From: Devosia psychrophila
GTDB lineage: Bacteria; Pseudomonadota; Alphaproteobacteria; Rhizobiales; Devosiaceae
NCBI RefSeq assembly: GCF_000971275.1
Contig: NZ_LAPV01000134.1
Span: 1-64,000 of the forward strand
DNA length: 64,000 nt
Direction of reading: 5' to 3'
Shown here one piece after another: positions 23,397 to 33,290 of the stretch (position 1 is its first letter; the number at the start of each line of letters is the position of its first letter). The notes below the pieces were generated by a model. It saw nothing but the letters and a program-made list of their open reading frames with translations, did no database searches and was not told where the DNA came from. A program made the position numbers and the translations under genes.

Positions 23397-24509
23397 TCAA
23401 CCGCGCAGGAAATCCGCATAGATGGCGTTCCGCACGTTACGTGGAAACATTCCGAGGCACCCTTCCTGCGCGGTGTTGCTCATCGAGACCATTACCAGTT
23501 CGTTGGCCGGGTCCACCAGCCACGAATGTCCGTATACCCCGCCCCAGTTGACAGTTCCCGGGGCCTCTGGCGTGTTGGCCGCAACCGGATCATCCACCAC
23601 GGCGCCAAGATAGCCAAACCGCAGCCCGGCGTCCTCGCGCGGCAATTTGCCGACCTGATTGCGCATCGCCGCGGCGACCGTACTGGCGGAGACAATGCCG
23701 CCGCCGCCGGTCCGCAGTGTTTCGAGTAATTTCAGGATATCGACGCCTGTGCCCACCATGCCGGCGCCGCCAGACTGGAAGGCTTTGGGATTCCACACTC
23801 GCACCGGCGAGAATATTGTCGTGTCGCCATTGTCATTGATAATTGTCTGATGATCCGCCATGCGGACCGGCTCCGGCGTACCATCGGCATAGGCTGGCGC
23901 CAGCCGGGAGGGATCGGAAACCTCGAAACCGGTATCGCTCATACCTAGCGGCCCGGTCACCTGGGTGAAGGCTGCCTCACCGAGCGTACCACCATGTACT
24001 GCTGCCAGAACCGCGCCCAGGACGTCGATAGCCACCGAATAGTTCCACCCGGCGCCTGGAGCGAACAACAGAGGTTGCTGCGCGATTCGCGTCAGATTGC
24101 TCTCATGATCGAGATTGGTATCCTGCATACCGGTGGTGATGATCGTGTCACCCGGATAGCCATAACTCAGCCCGGCAGTGTGGTTCAGCAAGTGCTTCAG
24201 GGCGATGTTGGCAATACTGCCATCGCCAAGCCTGGGTTGAAAATACGGAAGGTATCGGTCAACCCGGTCGTCGAGGTCGAGCAACCCCTTGTCCGCCATG
24301 GCCAGCGCAGTCGTCGCGACGATTGGCTTGGTGACCGAAGCAAGCCGATAAATCGCGTTTTCCGGCATGGCTATGCCGGCTTCGCGGTCAAAATAACCAG
24401 CGGCGCGTCGATAGACGATCTCGCCGCCTTTCGACGCGATGATCTCGGCCCCGACAATGGATTTATTGCTTATGGCGTCGTCTATGACGCGATCGACCGA
24501 CTGCTGCAT
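23397..24509 (-). CDS. Serine hydrolase of the beta-lactamase/esterase family
   Basis: A 370-residue class C beta-lactamase-fold protein. The nucleophile motif is S-V-T-K in RLASVTKPIVAT (about residue 59). The second motif is Tyr-Ser in GWNYSVAIDVLGAVL, and the third region contains YGHSWLVDP in place of the lactamase KTG. Without a signal peptide it is probably a cytoplasmic esterase or D-amino-acid-related hydrolase rather than a resistance enzyme. The ATG at 24509 is chosen because the helix MQQSVDRVIDDAI fits the family start. It ends 28 bases before the xthA start, on the same strand. Confidence 0.8.
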   Translation of the reverse strand: MQQSVDRVIDDAISNKSIVGAEIIASKGGEIVYRRAAGYFDREAGIAMPENAIYRLASVTKPIVATTALAMADKGLLDLDDRVDRYLPYFQPRLGDGSIANIALKHLLNHTAGLSYGYPGDTIITTGMQDTNLDHESNLTRIAQQPLLFAPGAGWNYSVAIDVLGAVLAAVHGGTLGEAAFTQVTGPLGMSDTGFEVSDPSRLAPAYADGTPEPVRMADHQTIINDNGDTTIFSPVRVWNPKAFQSGGAGMVGTGVDILKLLETLRTGGGGIVSASTVAAAMRNQVGKLPREDAGLRFGYLGAVVDDPVAANTPEAPGTVNWGGVYGHSWLVDPANELVMVSMSNTAQEGCLGMFPRNVRNAIYADFLRG

Positions 24510-24566
24510 ATTGTTCCCCTCGGATACAACTATGCAAAGCCACGCCCGATTGATCAACCAGGAAGG

Positions 24567-24917
24567 CTAAACCGCAAAGCTCGTCCCGCAACCGCAGGAC
24601 GCTACGGCATTAGGGTTCTTGATCTGGAATGACTGGCCGATCAGGTCATCGGTAAAGTCGATCTCGGCGCCGCCCATGAATTCAAGGCTCATCGAATCGA
24701 TCAGCACAGTCGCGTCGCCCTTGCTCAAAACGATATCGTCGCTGGCCGGCTTTTCCTGTACGAGATTGTATTCATACTGGAATCCGGAGCAGCCACCCCC
24801 CGCCACCGAAATGCGCAACACCGTGCCTTGCGGCTCCTTGGCGAGTATGCGCGCCACCCGCTTGGCAGCGCGATCGGTCAATACGACTTCGGGGGAGGCA
24901 AGCAGGGTTTCGGTCAT
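24567..24917 (-). CDS. erpA: Iron-sulfur cluster insertion protein ErpA
   Basis: A 116-residue A-type carrier that delivers iron-sulfur clusters to target enzymes. The three ligand cysteines are present: Cys43 in GGGCSGFQYEY, and Cys108 and Cys110 in SCGCGTSF at the C-terminus. The ATG at 24917 fits the family length; the longer frame from 25004 adds a non-conserved N-terminus. It is divergent from dgt, with 98 bases between the two starts. ErpA rather than IscA is chosen because of the dgt-argS neighbourhood outside any isc or suf cluster. Confidence 0.9.
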   Translation of the reverse strand: MTETLLASPEVVLTDRAAKRVARILAKEPQGTVLRISVAGGGCSGFQYEYNLVQEKPASDDIVLSKGDATVLIDSMSLEFMGGAEIDFTDDLIGQSFQIKNPNAVASCGCGTSFAV

Positions 24918-25015
24918 GATAGTTCCACGCCGTAATGTCATAACGGTTAGGCTAAAATAGTAACTCTTGGACCATTTGAAAAGGCCCAAGTCGTCAAAAG
25001 GCAAAGCGATCCCCG

Positions 25016-26206
25016 ATGAGCGACACCGCTCCCTATGCCAGCCGGTCAGAGTTTTCCCTCGGGCGGCTCCACAGCACCGGCCCCAGCCCGACGCGCAGCG
25101 AATTCCAGCGCGACCGCGACCGCATCATTCATTCCACCGCCTTCCGCCGCCTGCAGTACAAAACCCAGGTTTTCCTGCAGTTTGGCGGCCATTTCCGGAA
25201 CAGGCTGACTCATACGCTCGAAGTCAGCCAGATGGCCCGCTCGATGGCCCGCGCCTTGCGGCTGGATGAAGACCTCGCCGAAGCCGTTGCCCTCAGCCAT
25301 GATCTGGGCCACACCCCGTTCGGCCACGCCGGCGAGCGCGCGCTCCATGCCGCAATGCAACCCTACGGCGGCTTCGATCACAATATCCAGGCCATGCGTG
25401 TCGTCACGCGGCTGGAAAACCGCTATGCCGAGCATGACGGCCTCAATCTCACTTGGGAAACCCTCGAAGGCATTCTCAAGCACAATGGCCCGCTGACTAA
25501 CGCCGATGGCACGCCATTCGGCAAATACGCCCACGAAGGCCTCCCCGCCGGCCTCGACGACATCCCCGCCGCCGCCGACCTGCGTCTCTCCAGCTTCGCC
25601 TCGCTCGAAGCCCAGACCGCTGCCATCGCCGACGACGTGGCCTATAACGCCCATGACATCGACGACGCCCTCCGCGCCGGCCTGATCGTTCTGGCTGATA
25701 TGGTCGACGTACCGTTAGCCGGCCCCATCGTGCGCGAAGTGCTCGCCCGCTATCCCGGCATCGCCCCCAAGCGCCAGGCCCACGAAGTGCAGCGCCGCCT
25801 CATCACCTCCAGCATCGAAGACGTCATCGCCACCACTTCCGCCAACATTGCCGCGTCCGGTATCAACTCCCCCGAAGACGTCCGCAACGCCGGCCGTACA
25901 CTCGTGACCTTCTCTCAATCCGCAGCCGAAGCCGAAAAAGGCCTCAAGGCCTTCCTGTTCGAACGCGTCTATCGCCACGAAACCGTCATGGTCCCCGTCC
26001 GCCACAGCGAAACCGTCGTCACCGGCCTGTTCATCCGCTACATGGCCAGCCGCGACCTCCCCGGCCGCTGGCACGGCTACGCCGCCGACGCCCCCGACGA
26101 CCATGCACTTGCCCGCATCGTCGCCGATTTCATCGCCGGCATGACCGATCCCTACGCCCTCGACGAATATGCCCGGCTGTTTGACGCTCGCCCGGATTTC
26201 CGTTAA
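25016..26206 (+). CDS. dgt: dGTPase-like HD-domain dNTP triphosphohydrolase
   Basis: A 396-residue HD-domain protein that splits dNTPs into deoxynucleoside and triphosphate. Visible parts are the entry motif RDRIIHSTAFRRLQYKTQVF (about 37-56), HFRNRLTHTLEVSQMARS with the first His ligand, and the metal-binding HD in ALSHDLGHTPFGHAGE (about 98-113). The rest is helical and of normal length for the class 2 (short) dGTPase-like group. It precedes argS by 30 bases, so the two probably share a transcript. Confidence 0.93.
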   Translation: MSDTAPYASRSEFSLGRLHSTGPSPTRSEFQRDRDRIIHSTAFRRLQYKTQVFLQFGGHFRNRLTHTLEVSQMARSMARALRLDEDLAEAVALSHDLGHTPFGHAGERALHAAMQPYGGFDHNIQAMRVVTRLENRYAEHDGLNLTWETLEGILKHNGPLTNADGTPFGKYAHEGLPAGLDDIPAAADLRLSSFASLEAQTAAIADDVAYNAHDIDDALRAGLIVLADMVDVPLAGPIVREVLARYPGIAPKRQAHEVQRRLITSSIEDVIATTSANIAASGINSPEDVRNAGRTLVTFSQSAAEAEKGLKAFLFERVYRHETVMVPVRHSETVVTGLFIRYMASRDLPGRWHGYAADAPDDHALARIVADFIAGMTDPYALDEYARLFDARPDFR

Positions 26207-26236
26207 CCCCGGCGCACTTCAATAGTCAGGTCTACC

Positions 26237-27982
26237 ATGGACGTTTTTGCCCTATTCTCCGCGCGCATTGCCAATGCGATGCAGGTTCTGTTCCCCGAAG
26301 CCGGCGCCGACCTCATCGCCCGCATCGTGGTCGAGCCTCCGCGAGATGCGTCCCATGGTGATCTCTCCACCAACGCAGCGATGATCGTTGCCAAGCCGCT
26401 CGGCAAAAATCCGCGCGAAGTGGCGACCGCCCTGGTCGAGCATTTCAAGCATGATGCCGACGTGGTCTCGGTCGAAGTGGCTGGTCCCGGTTTCATCAAC
26501 TTCCGTCTCGCTGCGCCGGTCTGGCACCAGGTGCTGAAGTCGATTGCCGAGCAGGGTGCCGATTTCGGCCGCTCCACGCTGGGCGGCGGCGAAGCCGTCA
26601 ACATCGAATATGTCTCGGCCAACCCGACCGGACCAATGCATGTCGGCCACACCCGCGGTGCCGTGTTCGGCGATACGCTGGCCGCGCTGATGGCGTTTTC
26701 CGGCTATGAGGTCAGCCGCGAATACTACATCAACGACGCCGGCAGCCAGATCGACACGCTCGCCAATTCCAGCTTCCTGCGCTACCGCGAAGCTCTGGGC
26801 GAGACCATCGAAATTCCGTCCGGCTTCTATCCCGGCGATTACCTGATCCCGGTCGGCGAGGCCCTCAAGGCTGAGTTCGGCGATAGCCTGCTGGCCATGC
26901 CCGAGGCCGAGCGTACTCCGCTGATCAAAGATCGCGTTCTGGCCGCCATGCTGGAACTGATCAAGGCCGACCTGGCCCGGCTCAACATCCATCACGACGT
27001 GTTCTTTTCCGAGCGCACGCTGCACGGGCCGGGGGGCGATATCGAGCTCACGCTCGCCTGGCTGCGCGAGATGGGCATGATCTATGAGGGTCGGCTGGAG
27101 CCACCAAAGGGCAAGGCGCCCGAGGAATGGGAAGACCGCGAGCAGACGCTGTTCCGCGCCACCGATTATGGTGACGACATCGATCGCCCGCTGATCAAGT
27201 CGGATGGGTCCTATACCTATTTCGCGGCCGATATCGCCTATCACCGCAATAAATTCCTGCGCGGCTTCAAGCACATGATCAACGTGCTGGGCGCCGACCA
27301 CTCGGGTTACGTCAAGCGCCTGCAGGCGGCCACCAAGGCCGTCTCGCTCAATGCCGCCGATATGGACGTCCGCATCTGCCAACTGGTTCGCCTGCTCAAG
27401 AATGGCGAGCCGTTCAAGATGTCAAAGCGTTCGGGCGATCTGGTCACCCTGGCAGGTGTTGTCGAAGAAGTCGGGGCCGACGCTACGCGCTTCATGCTGA
27501 TGTATCGGCGCAATGATGCGGCCATGGATTTCGATTTTGCCCTGGTCAAGGAACAGACCAAGGATAACCCGGTCTTTTACGTTCAATACGCGCATGCCCG
27601 GACGCACTCGATCTTCAAGACCGCGGCGCGCGATCTTCCGGCGCTCGATTTCTCCCCTGCAGCACTCGCTTCGGCAGAGATCGAACGTATTGCCACACCA
27701 GCAGAACTCGACCTGGTTCGGGTGCTCGCAGCATGGCCGCGCACCGTCACCGCGGCGGCTATAGCCCACGAGCCGCACCGCATTGCCTTCTATGTTCACG
27801 AGCTTGCGGCGGCATTCCATGGCTTCTGGGCCAAGGGCAAGGATGACCCCCATTTACGATTTGTTAACTCTGACGACCCAAAGCTGACTTTGGCCCGACT
27901 CGCGCTGGTCGATGCCGTGCGTCAGGTTATCGCCAACGCACTAGCAATTCTGGGCGTTACAGCACCGGAGGAGCTTTCATAA
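26237..27982 (+). CDS. argS: Arginyl-tRNA synthetase
   Basis: A 581-residue class I synthetase that charges tRNA-Arg and needs the tRNA for amino-acid activation. The N-terminal tRNA-binding domain spans about 1-110, the HIGH-type motif is HVGH in [15 protein letters not shown] (about 130-144), and a KMSKS-type motif is seen as [13 protein letters not shown] (about 394). The anticodon-binding DALR domain is C-terminal (about 460-581). Length is normal. It is followed after 80 bases by the SPOR protein gene. Confidence 0.96.
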   Translation: MDVFALFSARIANAMQVLFPEAGADLIARIVVEPPRDASHGDLSTNAAMIVAKPLGKNPREVATALVEHFKHDADVVSVEVAGPGFINFRLAAPVWHQVLKSIAEQGADFGRSTLGGGEAVNIEYVSANPTGPMHVGHTRGAVFGDTLAALMAFSGYEVSREYYINDAGSQIDTLANSSFLRYREALGETIEIPSGFYPGDYLIPVGEALKAEFGDSLLAMPEAERTPLIKDRVLAAMLELIKADLARLNIHHDVFFSERTLHGPGGDIELTLAWLREMGMIYEGRLEPPKGKAPEEWEDREQTLFRATDYGDDIDRPLIKSDGSYTYFAADIAYHRNKFLRGFKHMINVLGADHSGYVKRLQAATKAVSLNAADMDVRICQLVRLLKNGEPFKMSKRSGDLVTLAGVVEEVGADATRFMLMYRRNDAAMDFDFALVKEQTKDNPVFYVQYAHARTHSIFKTAARDLPALDFSPAALASAEIERIATPAELDLVRVLAAWPRTVTAAAIAHEPHRIAFYVHELAAAFHGFWAKGKDDPHLRFVNSDDPKLTLARLALVDAVRQVIANALAILGVTAPEELS

Positions 27983-28062
27983 TTCCGGCGCAATACTATG
28001 GTGATTTCCGGCACAATGCCCCCGTCAGGGTGCCGTAGTCGTAACCGAGAGGGCGCTGCCAG

Positions 28063-30330
28063 ATGACAGCGAAACCGCAACCGATGGCCGGACAGTCCGA
28101 CACTTCAGACGACCTGATTGCCGAATTGGCCAAGCTCATGGCGCAGGATGCGCAGAGCGATAAGCCAGCGGAACCGACTCGCCCTTCGTCGCCAGTCCGA
28201 ATTCCCGGTAGCGATACCGGCACGACGCCTTTGCCGCGTTTCGATTTCCAAGCCTCGTCGGCGCCCGATCAGTCGGGCGCACTCGATGCTCCAGAAGCGA
28301 TGGCGGAAGCCGCGCAGTATAACGTTGCGCCCGAGCCCGTTGAGCCGTTCCGTTTCGACTTTGGCCTCGTCGCACCCAAGAGCATTCCAGCGCCCGCGTC
28401 AGAGCAGTCGATCCCAGCCCAGGTCGCGGCGCCGTCTTCGCCGGTGCAGATGGTGCCCGATGCCGGTTTCACGCCTGCCGATCACGACACTATTGCCGAC
28501 CTGATTGCCGCTGAACTGTCGAACGACCCTGAGCCGGTAATAGAAGCGCCCGCCGTGCCCGTTCCGGCCCCGGCGCCTATTGTTGCAGAAGCCCGCCCAG
28601 CGCCGCCGCCATCGTCCAGATGGTCACCGACCGCCGTCGCTGCAAACCTGACCGCACCCAATACGCAGGAACGCATTGTCATGCGTCCCGTCAACCTGCA
28701 GTCGGCGCCACGCCCGGAACAGGACCGCTTCAAGGTTGCGCCAGTATTTGGTCTCGGGTCAGGTGCCGCCGTTCCCTCAGTTGTCCCCGTAGTCAGCGAG
28801 CCTGTCGTGGCTGCTCCGGCGCCGGTTGCCGATGCACCCGCTCGCACCGAGCCGTCCTTCGACTGGCGCCAGCCAGCGCCCGAACCCACGCCGGACGCAT
28901 TGGACGACGGCATCGGCCGCGATCCGATCGACGAGATCGAAAGCCTGATTGGCAGCGCCATGCGGGTCGAACTCGATCGCGCCAATAATCCTGCTTACAA
29001 GTCGGAACGGATTGTTCCCAGTCCAGCTCTTCGTAGCCTCGCCACGCCCACAATTCCCGCCTCTCAGGCTGCACAATCTTCCGGCAGCAGGCGTCCGCTG
29101 ACGGGCGCCGATGAGGCCATTCTTGCGGCGGCTCAGGCCACCGGCGTAAAAATTGGTTGGGTAGATACAACAGAGCAATCTAACCAAGAGCCCGTCGCGC
29201 CTCGCGCACGGCGCGCTCCACGCGCCTTGGGCATGACCCGAGCCCTCGCGGGCCCGCTGGTGGCGGTGACGTTGCTGCTGGCCGCCGGCTTCGGTCTCTA
29301 TTGGGTGTTGGGTCTCGGTCGCGAGGCCGGTCCTGCACCGCTGCTTACGGCAGATGCCAGCCCCTCCAAGGAAACGCCGGTTGTCGATCCCGAAGCCGCT
29401 GCATCGCAATCCGTCGTCTTCAACGAGATCGATGGCGTGGTGCCGGGTGCTGAAGAGCAGCTGTTATCGCGCGACCAGGCCGACGTGAGTGAGGTCACTC
29501 AAATTCCGCCTACTGCGGAAGTGAGTGAAGAAGGCCTCGCCAACCGCAAGGTTCGTACCGTCACCGTTCGCCCCGATGGCACTATCGTCAGCGGCGAAGA
29601 CAGCGTTGCCGGCAGCAACATCCTGCCCGTTGCACGGCCGAACGTACCGGCCGTTCCGGGTGCCGAAACCGCTAGCGAAGAGCTGCTCGCCAGCATCGCG
29701 GCTCCTGCGACTGCTACAGATCCCGCGGCGGCGACGCCTGCCGCGACCCCGACGCCTGCTGCACCGGCCATCGCGCTGGTCACCCCGGGCGCCACCGTTC
29801 CCGCCGTCGATCTGGCTGGCAATGCGCTGGCTGGCAAGACAACCGTCGTTCCGATGACTCGCCCCGCCGGTCTTGAAGGACCGGGCGCGGCGTCGTTCGT
29901 CGCGCCGACCTCGCCGGTCAATGCCGTCGTCAACTCTGGCAGCGGCGGTGGCAACATGCTGCCTCCCCCGCCGACTAACAGCGCCTTTGGTGCCACCGCC
30001 GCGCCGGCTGCTGCAGCGACGCCAGTGGCCCCGGCGCAGGTGACCACAGCCACGGCGCAACCGGTCGAAGTCGCCCCATTGGGTAATACCGCTCCGGCCT
30101 ATGCTCAGCTGGCATCCTTGCGCACCGAGGATGAGGCGCGGCAGGCCGGACAGAATTTGGTGACGCGTTTTGGCCCGGTGTTCAATGGCGCCAATCTCGA
30201 AGTGCAGCGTGTCGATCTGGGCGAGCGGGGTATCTACTACCGCGTGCGCGTGCCGGCCGCCTCTACGCAGGATGCGAACACCATCTGCGCCAATGTCAAA
30301 GCTGCCGGTGGCGACTGCGTTCCGATGTAA
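28063..30330 (+). CDS. SPOR-domain membrane protein
   Basis: A 755-residue bitopic protein. A long, low-complexity Pro/Ala-rich cytoplasmic part (1-390) leads to one transmembrane helix (about 393-415, LVAVTLLLAAGFGLYWVLGL). A disordered periplasmic linker follows, and a C-terminal SPOR domain (about 675-755, AYAQLASLRTEDEARQAG to the end) binds denuded glycan strands at division sites. Family members recruit division or peptidoglycan-remodelling enzymes. Position between argS and scpA is conserved, but the nagZ gene commonly found after it in rhizobial genomes is absent here. Confidence 0.88.
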   Translation: MTAKPQPMAGQSDTSDDLIAELAKLMAQDAQSDKPAEPTRPSSPVRIPGSDTGTTPLPRFDFQASSAPDQSGALDAPEAMAEAAQYNVAPEPVEPFRFDFGLVAPKSIPAPASEQSIPAQVAAPSSPVQMVPDAGFTPADHDTIADLIAAELSNDPEPVIEAPAVPVPAPAPIVAEARPAPPPSSRWSPTAVAANLTAPNTQERIVMRPVNLQSAPRPEQDRFKVAPVFGLGSGAAVPSVVPVVSEPVVAAPAPVADAPARTEPSFDWRQPAPEPTPDALDDGIGRDPIDEIESLIGSAMRVELDRANNPAYKSERIVPSPALRSLATPTIPASQAAQSSGSRRPLTGADEAILAAAQATGVKIGWVDTTEQSNQEPVAPRARRAPRALGMTRALAGPLVAVTLLLAAGFGLYWVLGLGREAGPAPLLTADASPSKETPVVDPEAAASQSVVFNEIDGVVPGAEEQLLSRDQADVSEVTQIPPTAEVSEEGLANRKVRTVTVRPDGTIVSGEDSVAGSNILPVARPNVPAVPGAETASEELLASIAAPATATDPAAATPAATPTPAAPAIALVTPGATVPAVDLAGNALAGKTTVVPMTRPAGLEGPGAASFVAPTSPVNAVVNSGSGGGNMLPPPPTNSAFGATAAPAAAATPVAPAQVTTATAQPVEVAPLGNTAPAYAQLASLRTEDEARQAGQNLVTRFGPVFNGANLEVQRVDLGERGIYYRVRVPAASTQDANTICANVKAAGGDCVPM

Positions 30331-30448
30331 AGAGCGCCGGTCCCAACGGACCGGTGCACATCATCGCAGGTTGCGGCTCAACGCTTGACGCTTGCCGACC
30401 CAGCGGCCAAGGATGGCGCCAGTTTCCAGCAGCGCGGCGCCCACTTCG

Positions 30449-31237
30449 ATGACCACAGCCCAGACCGACTGGTTTGAAACGCCGACACCGCCGGCTGACG
30501 AAGATGTCATGTATGTCGACGTAGATGGCTATGAGGGCCCGCTCGACCTTCTGCTCGATCTGGCGCGGCGGCAAAAGGTTGATCTTGCCGCCATTTCCGT
30601 CTTGGCTCTGGCCGAGCAATATCTCGCATTCATCGAAACCGTGCGCGAGAAGCGCATCGAAGTGGCGGCCGATTATCTGGTGATGGCAGCGTGGCTGGCC
30701 TATCTCAAAAGCCGGCTCATGGTGCCGCAGGCGCGGTCCGATGACGAGCCATCGGGCGAAATGCTCGCCGCCATGCTGCAATTCCGCCTAAAGCGCCTCG
30801 AAGCCATGCGCCAGGCCGCCAACCGCCTGATGAACCTCCCTCGGTTGGGCTCCCGAGTCTACGCCAGGGGCATGCCCGAGCCCATGGCGGTCACCCGTAC
30901 CAATATTTGGGAGGCCACGCTCTACGATCTGCTCAAGGCCTATGCCAGCCAGCGCCAGCGCGGCATCACCGAGGACTACTCGCCCATCCAGCGCACCGTC
31001 TGGTCGCTCCACGACGCGCGCGATATTTTGCAACGCCTGATCGGGGAAAGCTTTGAGTGGGTGGCAATGGACTCCTACCTTGTGGATTATCTCGCCACCC
31101 CGGCAGAACGCGCCACTGTCCGCGCCTCCAGTTTCGCTTCGAGCCTCGAACTCGTCCGCCTCGGCCAGATCGATTTGCGCCAGACCGAGACCTTTGGACC
31201 GCTGCTGATGCGCAGGCACAAGGCCGACTGCTCTTGA
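30449..31237 (+). CDS. scpA: Segregation and condensation protein A
   Basis: A 262-residue kleisin that bridges SMC heads in the bacterial condensin. It shows the family N-terminal region YEGPLDLLLDLARRQKVDL (about 26-44) and the C-terminal winged-helix segment (about 215-255). The start is uncertain: ATG codons at 30413 and 30449 and a TTG at 30392 are in frame and none has a strong ribosome site. I chose 30449 by comparison with family length. It ends at, or overlaps by a few bases, the start of scpB. Confidence 0.92.
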   Translation: MTTAQTDWFETPTPPADEDVMYVDVDGYEGPLDLLLDLARRQKVDLAAISVLALAEQYLAFIETVREKRIEVAADYLVMAAWLAYLKSRLMVPQARSDDEPSGEMLAAMLQFRLKRLEAMRQAANRLMNLPRLGSRVYARGMPEPMAVTRTNIWEATLYDLLKAYASQRQRGITEDYSPIQRTVWSLHDARDILQRLIGESFEWVAMDSYLVDYLATPAERATVRASSFASSLELVRLGQIDLRQTETFGPLLMRRHKADCS

Positions 31238-31242
31238 CCGAA

Positions 31243-31896
31243 ATGTACGATGACCGGCAGGAAGTGCTTGAGCGCCATATGCGTATCCTTGAAGCGGTGC
31301 TTTTTGCATCGAATGAGCCGCTCGATGCTAATAGCCTGCTACCTTTTGTGGGGGACGGAGCACGAGTAGGTGAACTGCTTGAGGCGCTCCAGCAGCGCTA
31401 TGCGGGCAGGGGGGTCAACCTGGTCCGGCGCGGGGATAAGTGGGCCTTTCGAACTGCAGACGATCTCGGATTCCTGCTCCGCCGCGAGGAAAGCGAGACC
31501 CGTCCGCTATCTCGTGCGGCGCTCGAAACCCTGTCCATCATCGCTTACCACCAGCCCGCGACCCGCGCTGAAATCGAGGAAGTTCGCGGCGTTGCCACCG
31601 GCAAGGGTACGCTCGACCTGCTGATGGAAGCCGGCTGGATCCGCATGCGCGGCCGTCGTCGCACCCCCGGTCGTCCCGTAACCTATGGCACTACCGACGC
31701 TTTTCTCGATCACTTCGGATTGGAAAGTCTCAGCGATCTGCCCGGCATGGACGAACTCAAGGGCTCCGGCCTGCTCTCCGGTCGGCTGCCGGCCACCTTG
31801 CAAATCCCGCTGCCCTTCGATAGCGCCCTCCGTGACGACGAAGATCCGCTCGAGCCCGACGACTTGGGCAGCGACGAGGATCATGCCGATGACTGA
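31243..31896 (+). CDS. scpB: Segregation and condensation protein B
   Basis: A 217-residue partner of ScpA in the SMC complex, made of two winged-helix domains: about 10-85 (RILEAVLFASNEPLDANSL) and about 86-165 (LSRAALETLSIIAYHQPATR, then RGRRRTPGRPVTYGTT). The C-terminus is an acidic tail. The ATG at 31243 is six bases after the scpA stop; a TTG at 31234 would overlap that stop and is the alternative start. Translation is likely coupled with scpA. Confidence 0.92.
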   Translation: MYDDRQEVLERHMRILEAVLFASNEPLDANSLLPFVGDGARVGELLEALQQRYAGRGVNLVRRGDKWAFRTADDLGFLLRREESETRPLSRAALETLSIIAYHQPATRAEIEEVRGVATGKGTLDLLMEAGWIRMRGRRRTPGRPVTYGTTDAFLDHFGLESLSDLPGMDELKGSGLLSGRLPATLQIPLPFDSALRDDEDPLEPDDLGSDEDHADD

Positions 31897-32971
31897 TTGG
31901 GGCGCCAGGGGGACGACCGGCGTCAGCTTTGCCGCCACCCTCGATTTCGACGCGGTTACTGTCAGCCTCGGAAACCGCGTGGTCCTCGACCAGTTTTCTC
32001 TCAGCTTACGGCCGGGCGAGATCGTTTGCCTACTGGGCGAATCCGGTTCCGGCAAGTCGACAGCGCTCCGCGTCGCGGCAGGAATCCAGCCGGTGCATGG
32101 CGGTGCGGTGCGCATCAACGGCGAGACGGTCTCCGCACCCGGCGCCACGACGCCACCAGACCGACGCGGAATTGGCTTGATGTTTCAAGACTTTGCGCTC
32201 TTCCCTCATTTGACCGTGCTAAGGAATGTGCTGTTCGGACTCCGGGGCCTCAACCGGGCCGGCGCCCTGGCGCAGGCGCGCGCCGCCCTGAAACGCGTTG
32301 GCCTCGCTGACCGCGAAACCGACTATCCGCACATGCTTTCCGGCGGTCAGCAACAGCGCCTCGCCCTCGCCCGCAGCGTCGCCCCAAGACCCGGCGTTCT
32401 GCTGCTCGACGAACCCTTTTCCAGCCTCGACGCCCGCATGCGTGAAAGTGTCCGCGAGGAGACCTTGGCTGTGCTGCGCGAGACCAATGTGACCAGCCTG
32501 ATGGTCACTCATGACCCCGAAGAGGCCATGCTGCTGGGCGACCGCGTGGCCTTGCTGCGCCAAGGTCGCATTGCCCAGATCGGCACTCCGGCCGAGGTTT
32601 ACCGCCGACCGATCGACCTTAATGCGGCACGGTTCTTTTCGCCATTGAGCGAAGTAGAGACCCGCGTTTCCGGGGCTCAGGCGATGACGCCTCTCGGTCC
32701 CGTCGCTACGCCGGGCCTGGCCGATGGCACCTCCGTCACCGTGGCCATCCGCCCTGCGGGGGGCGTGCGCATTGCCCTGCGCGGGTCTGGTACGCCCGGC
32801 CGCATCATCGGCAAGCGCAACGCCATCGGCATCGATATCTGCGAGGTCTCGGTCGATGGGCTCGACGCTCCGCTCGGCCTGCGCCAGCCGTCCGATGCCG
32901 AACTCAGCGTGGGACAAGACGTATTCGTAACGCTCGACCCTGAGCACGTTCTTGTGTTTGCGCGCGATTGA
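31889..32971 (+). CDS. Orphan FbpC-type ABC transporter ATPase with TOBE domain
   Basis: A 360-residue importer ATPase. Walker A is LLGESGSGKST (about 50), the Q-loop is LMFQDFALFPH, the signature is LSGGQQQRLAL (about 148), Walker B is GVLLLDEPFSSLD (about 170) and the switch His is in LMVTHDPEEAM. The C-terminal third (about 250-360) is a TOBE-like regulatory domain. Sequence style is that of ferric-iron, thiamine or polyamine importers. Its start overlaps the scpB stop, and tatA follows, so it is embedded in a core operon with no permease or binding protein nearby. Confidence 0.85.
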   Translation: MTDWGARGTTGVSFAATLDFDAVTVSLGNRVVLDQFSLSLRPGEIVCLLGESGSGKSTALRVAAGIQPVHGGAVRINGETVSAPGATTPPDRRGIGLMFQDFALFPHLTVLRNVLFGLRGLNRAGALAQARAALKRVGLADRETDYPHMLSGGQQQRLALARSVAPRPGVLLLDEPFSSLDARMRESVREETLAVLRETNVTSLMVTHDPEEAMLLGDRVALLRQGRIAQIGTPAEVYRRPIDLNAARFFSPLSEVETRVSGAQAMTPLGPVATPGLADGTSVTVAIRPAGGVRIALRGSGTPGRIIGKRNAIGIDICEVSVDGLDAPLGLRQPSDAELSVGQDVFVTLDPEHVLVFARD

Positions 32972-33031
32972 CCCTATTTCTGACCTATCTTTCGCGTGTA
33001 ACGCGTTCTGAGTTTTACTAGGGAGTCCAAT

Positions 33032-33247
33032 ATGCACGCGCCAGGAATTTGGGGCATTCTCATCGTCGCCGTCGTTGTGATCATGCTGTTCGGTCGCGGC
33101 AAGATTTCCGGCATGATGGGCGAAGTCGCTTCGGGCATCAAAGCTTTCCAGAAGGGGATGAAAGACGACGATAAGCCGGTGGAACGCGTAACCACCACCG
33201 CCGATGGCGAAATCGTCCGCGAGACCGAGAAGAAGGACGTCCTATAG
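33032..33247 (+). CDS. tatA: Sec-independent translocase subunit TatA
   Basis: A 71-residue protein with one short transmembrane helix (about residues 6-20, GILIVAVVVIMLFG) followed by the amphipathic helix ISGMMGEVASGIKAFQKGM and a charged tail. TatA polymerises to open the path for folded twin-arginine substrates. It heads the tatABC group, 60 bases after the orphan ATPase gene. Confidence 0.93.
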   Translation: MHAPGIWGILIVAVVVIMLFGRGKISGMMGEVASGIKAFQKGMKDDDKPVERVTTTADGEIVRETEKKDVL

Positions 33248-33290
33248 GACGTTCTCTCTGGCCGCGCTCATGCTTTGAAGGAATAAGACT

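Noticed and set aside
23397-24509. Beta-lactamase resistance gene
   Set aside because: No signal peptide and no KTG motif; the protein fits the broader esterase/serine hydrolase group.
26252-27382. A 376-codon frame antisense to argS
   Set aside because: Opposes strong ArgRS motifs and has no recognisable domain.
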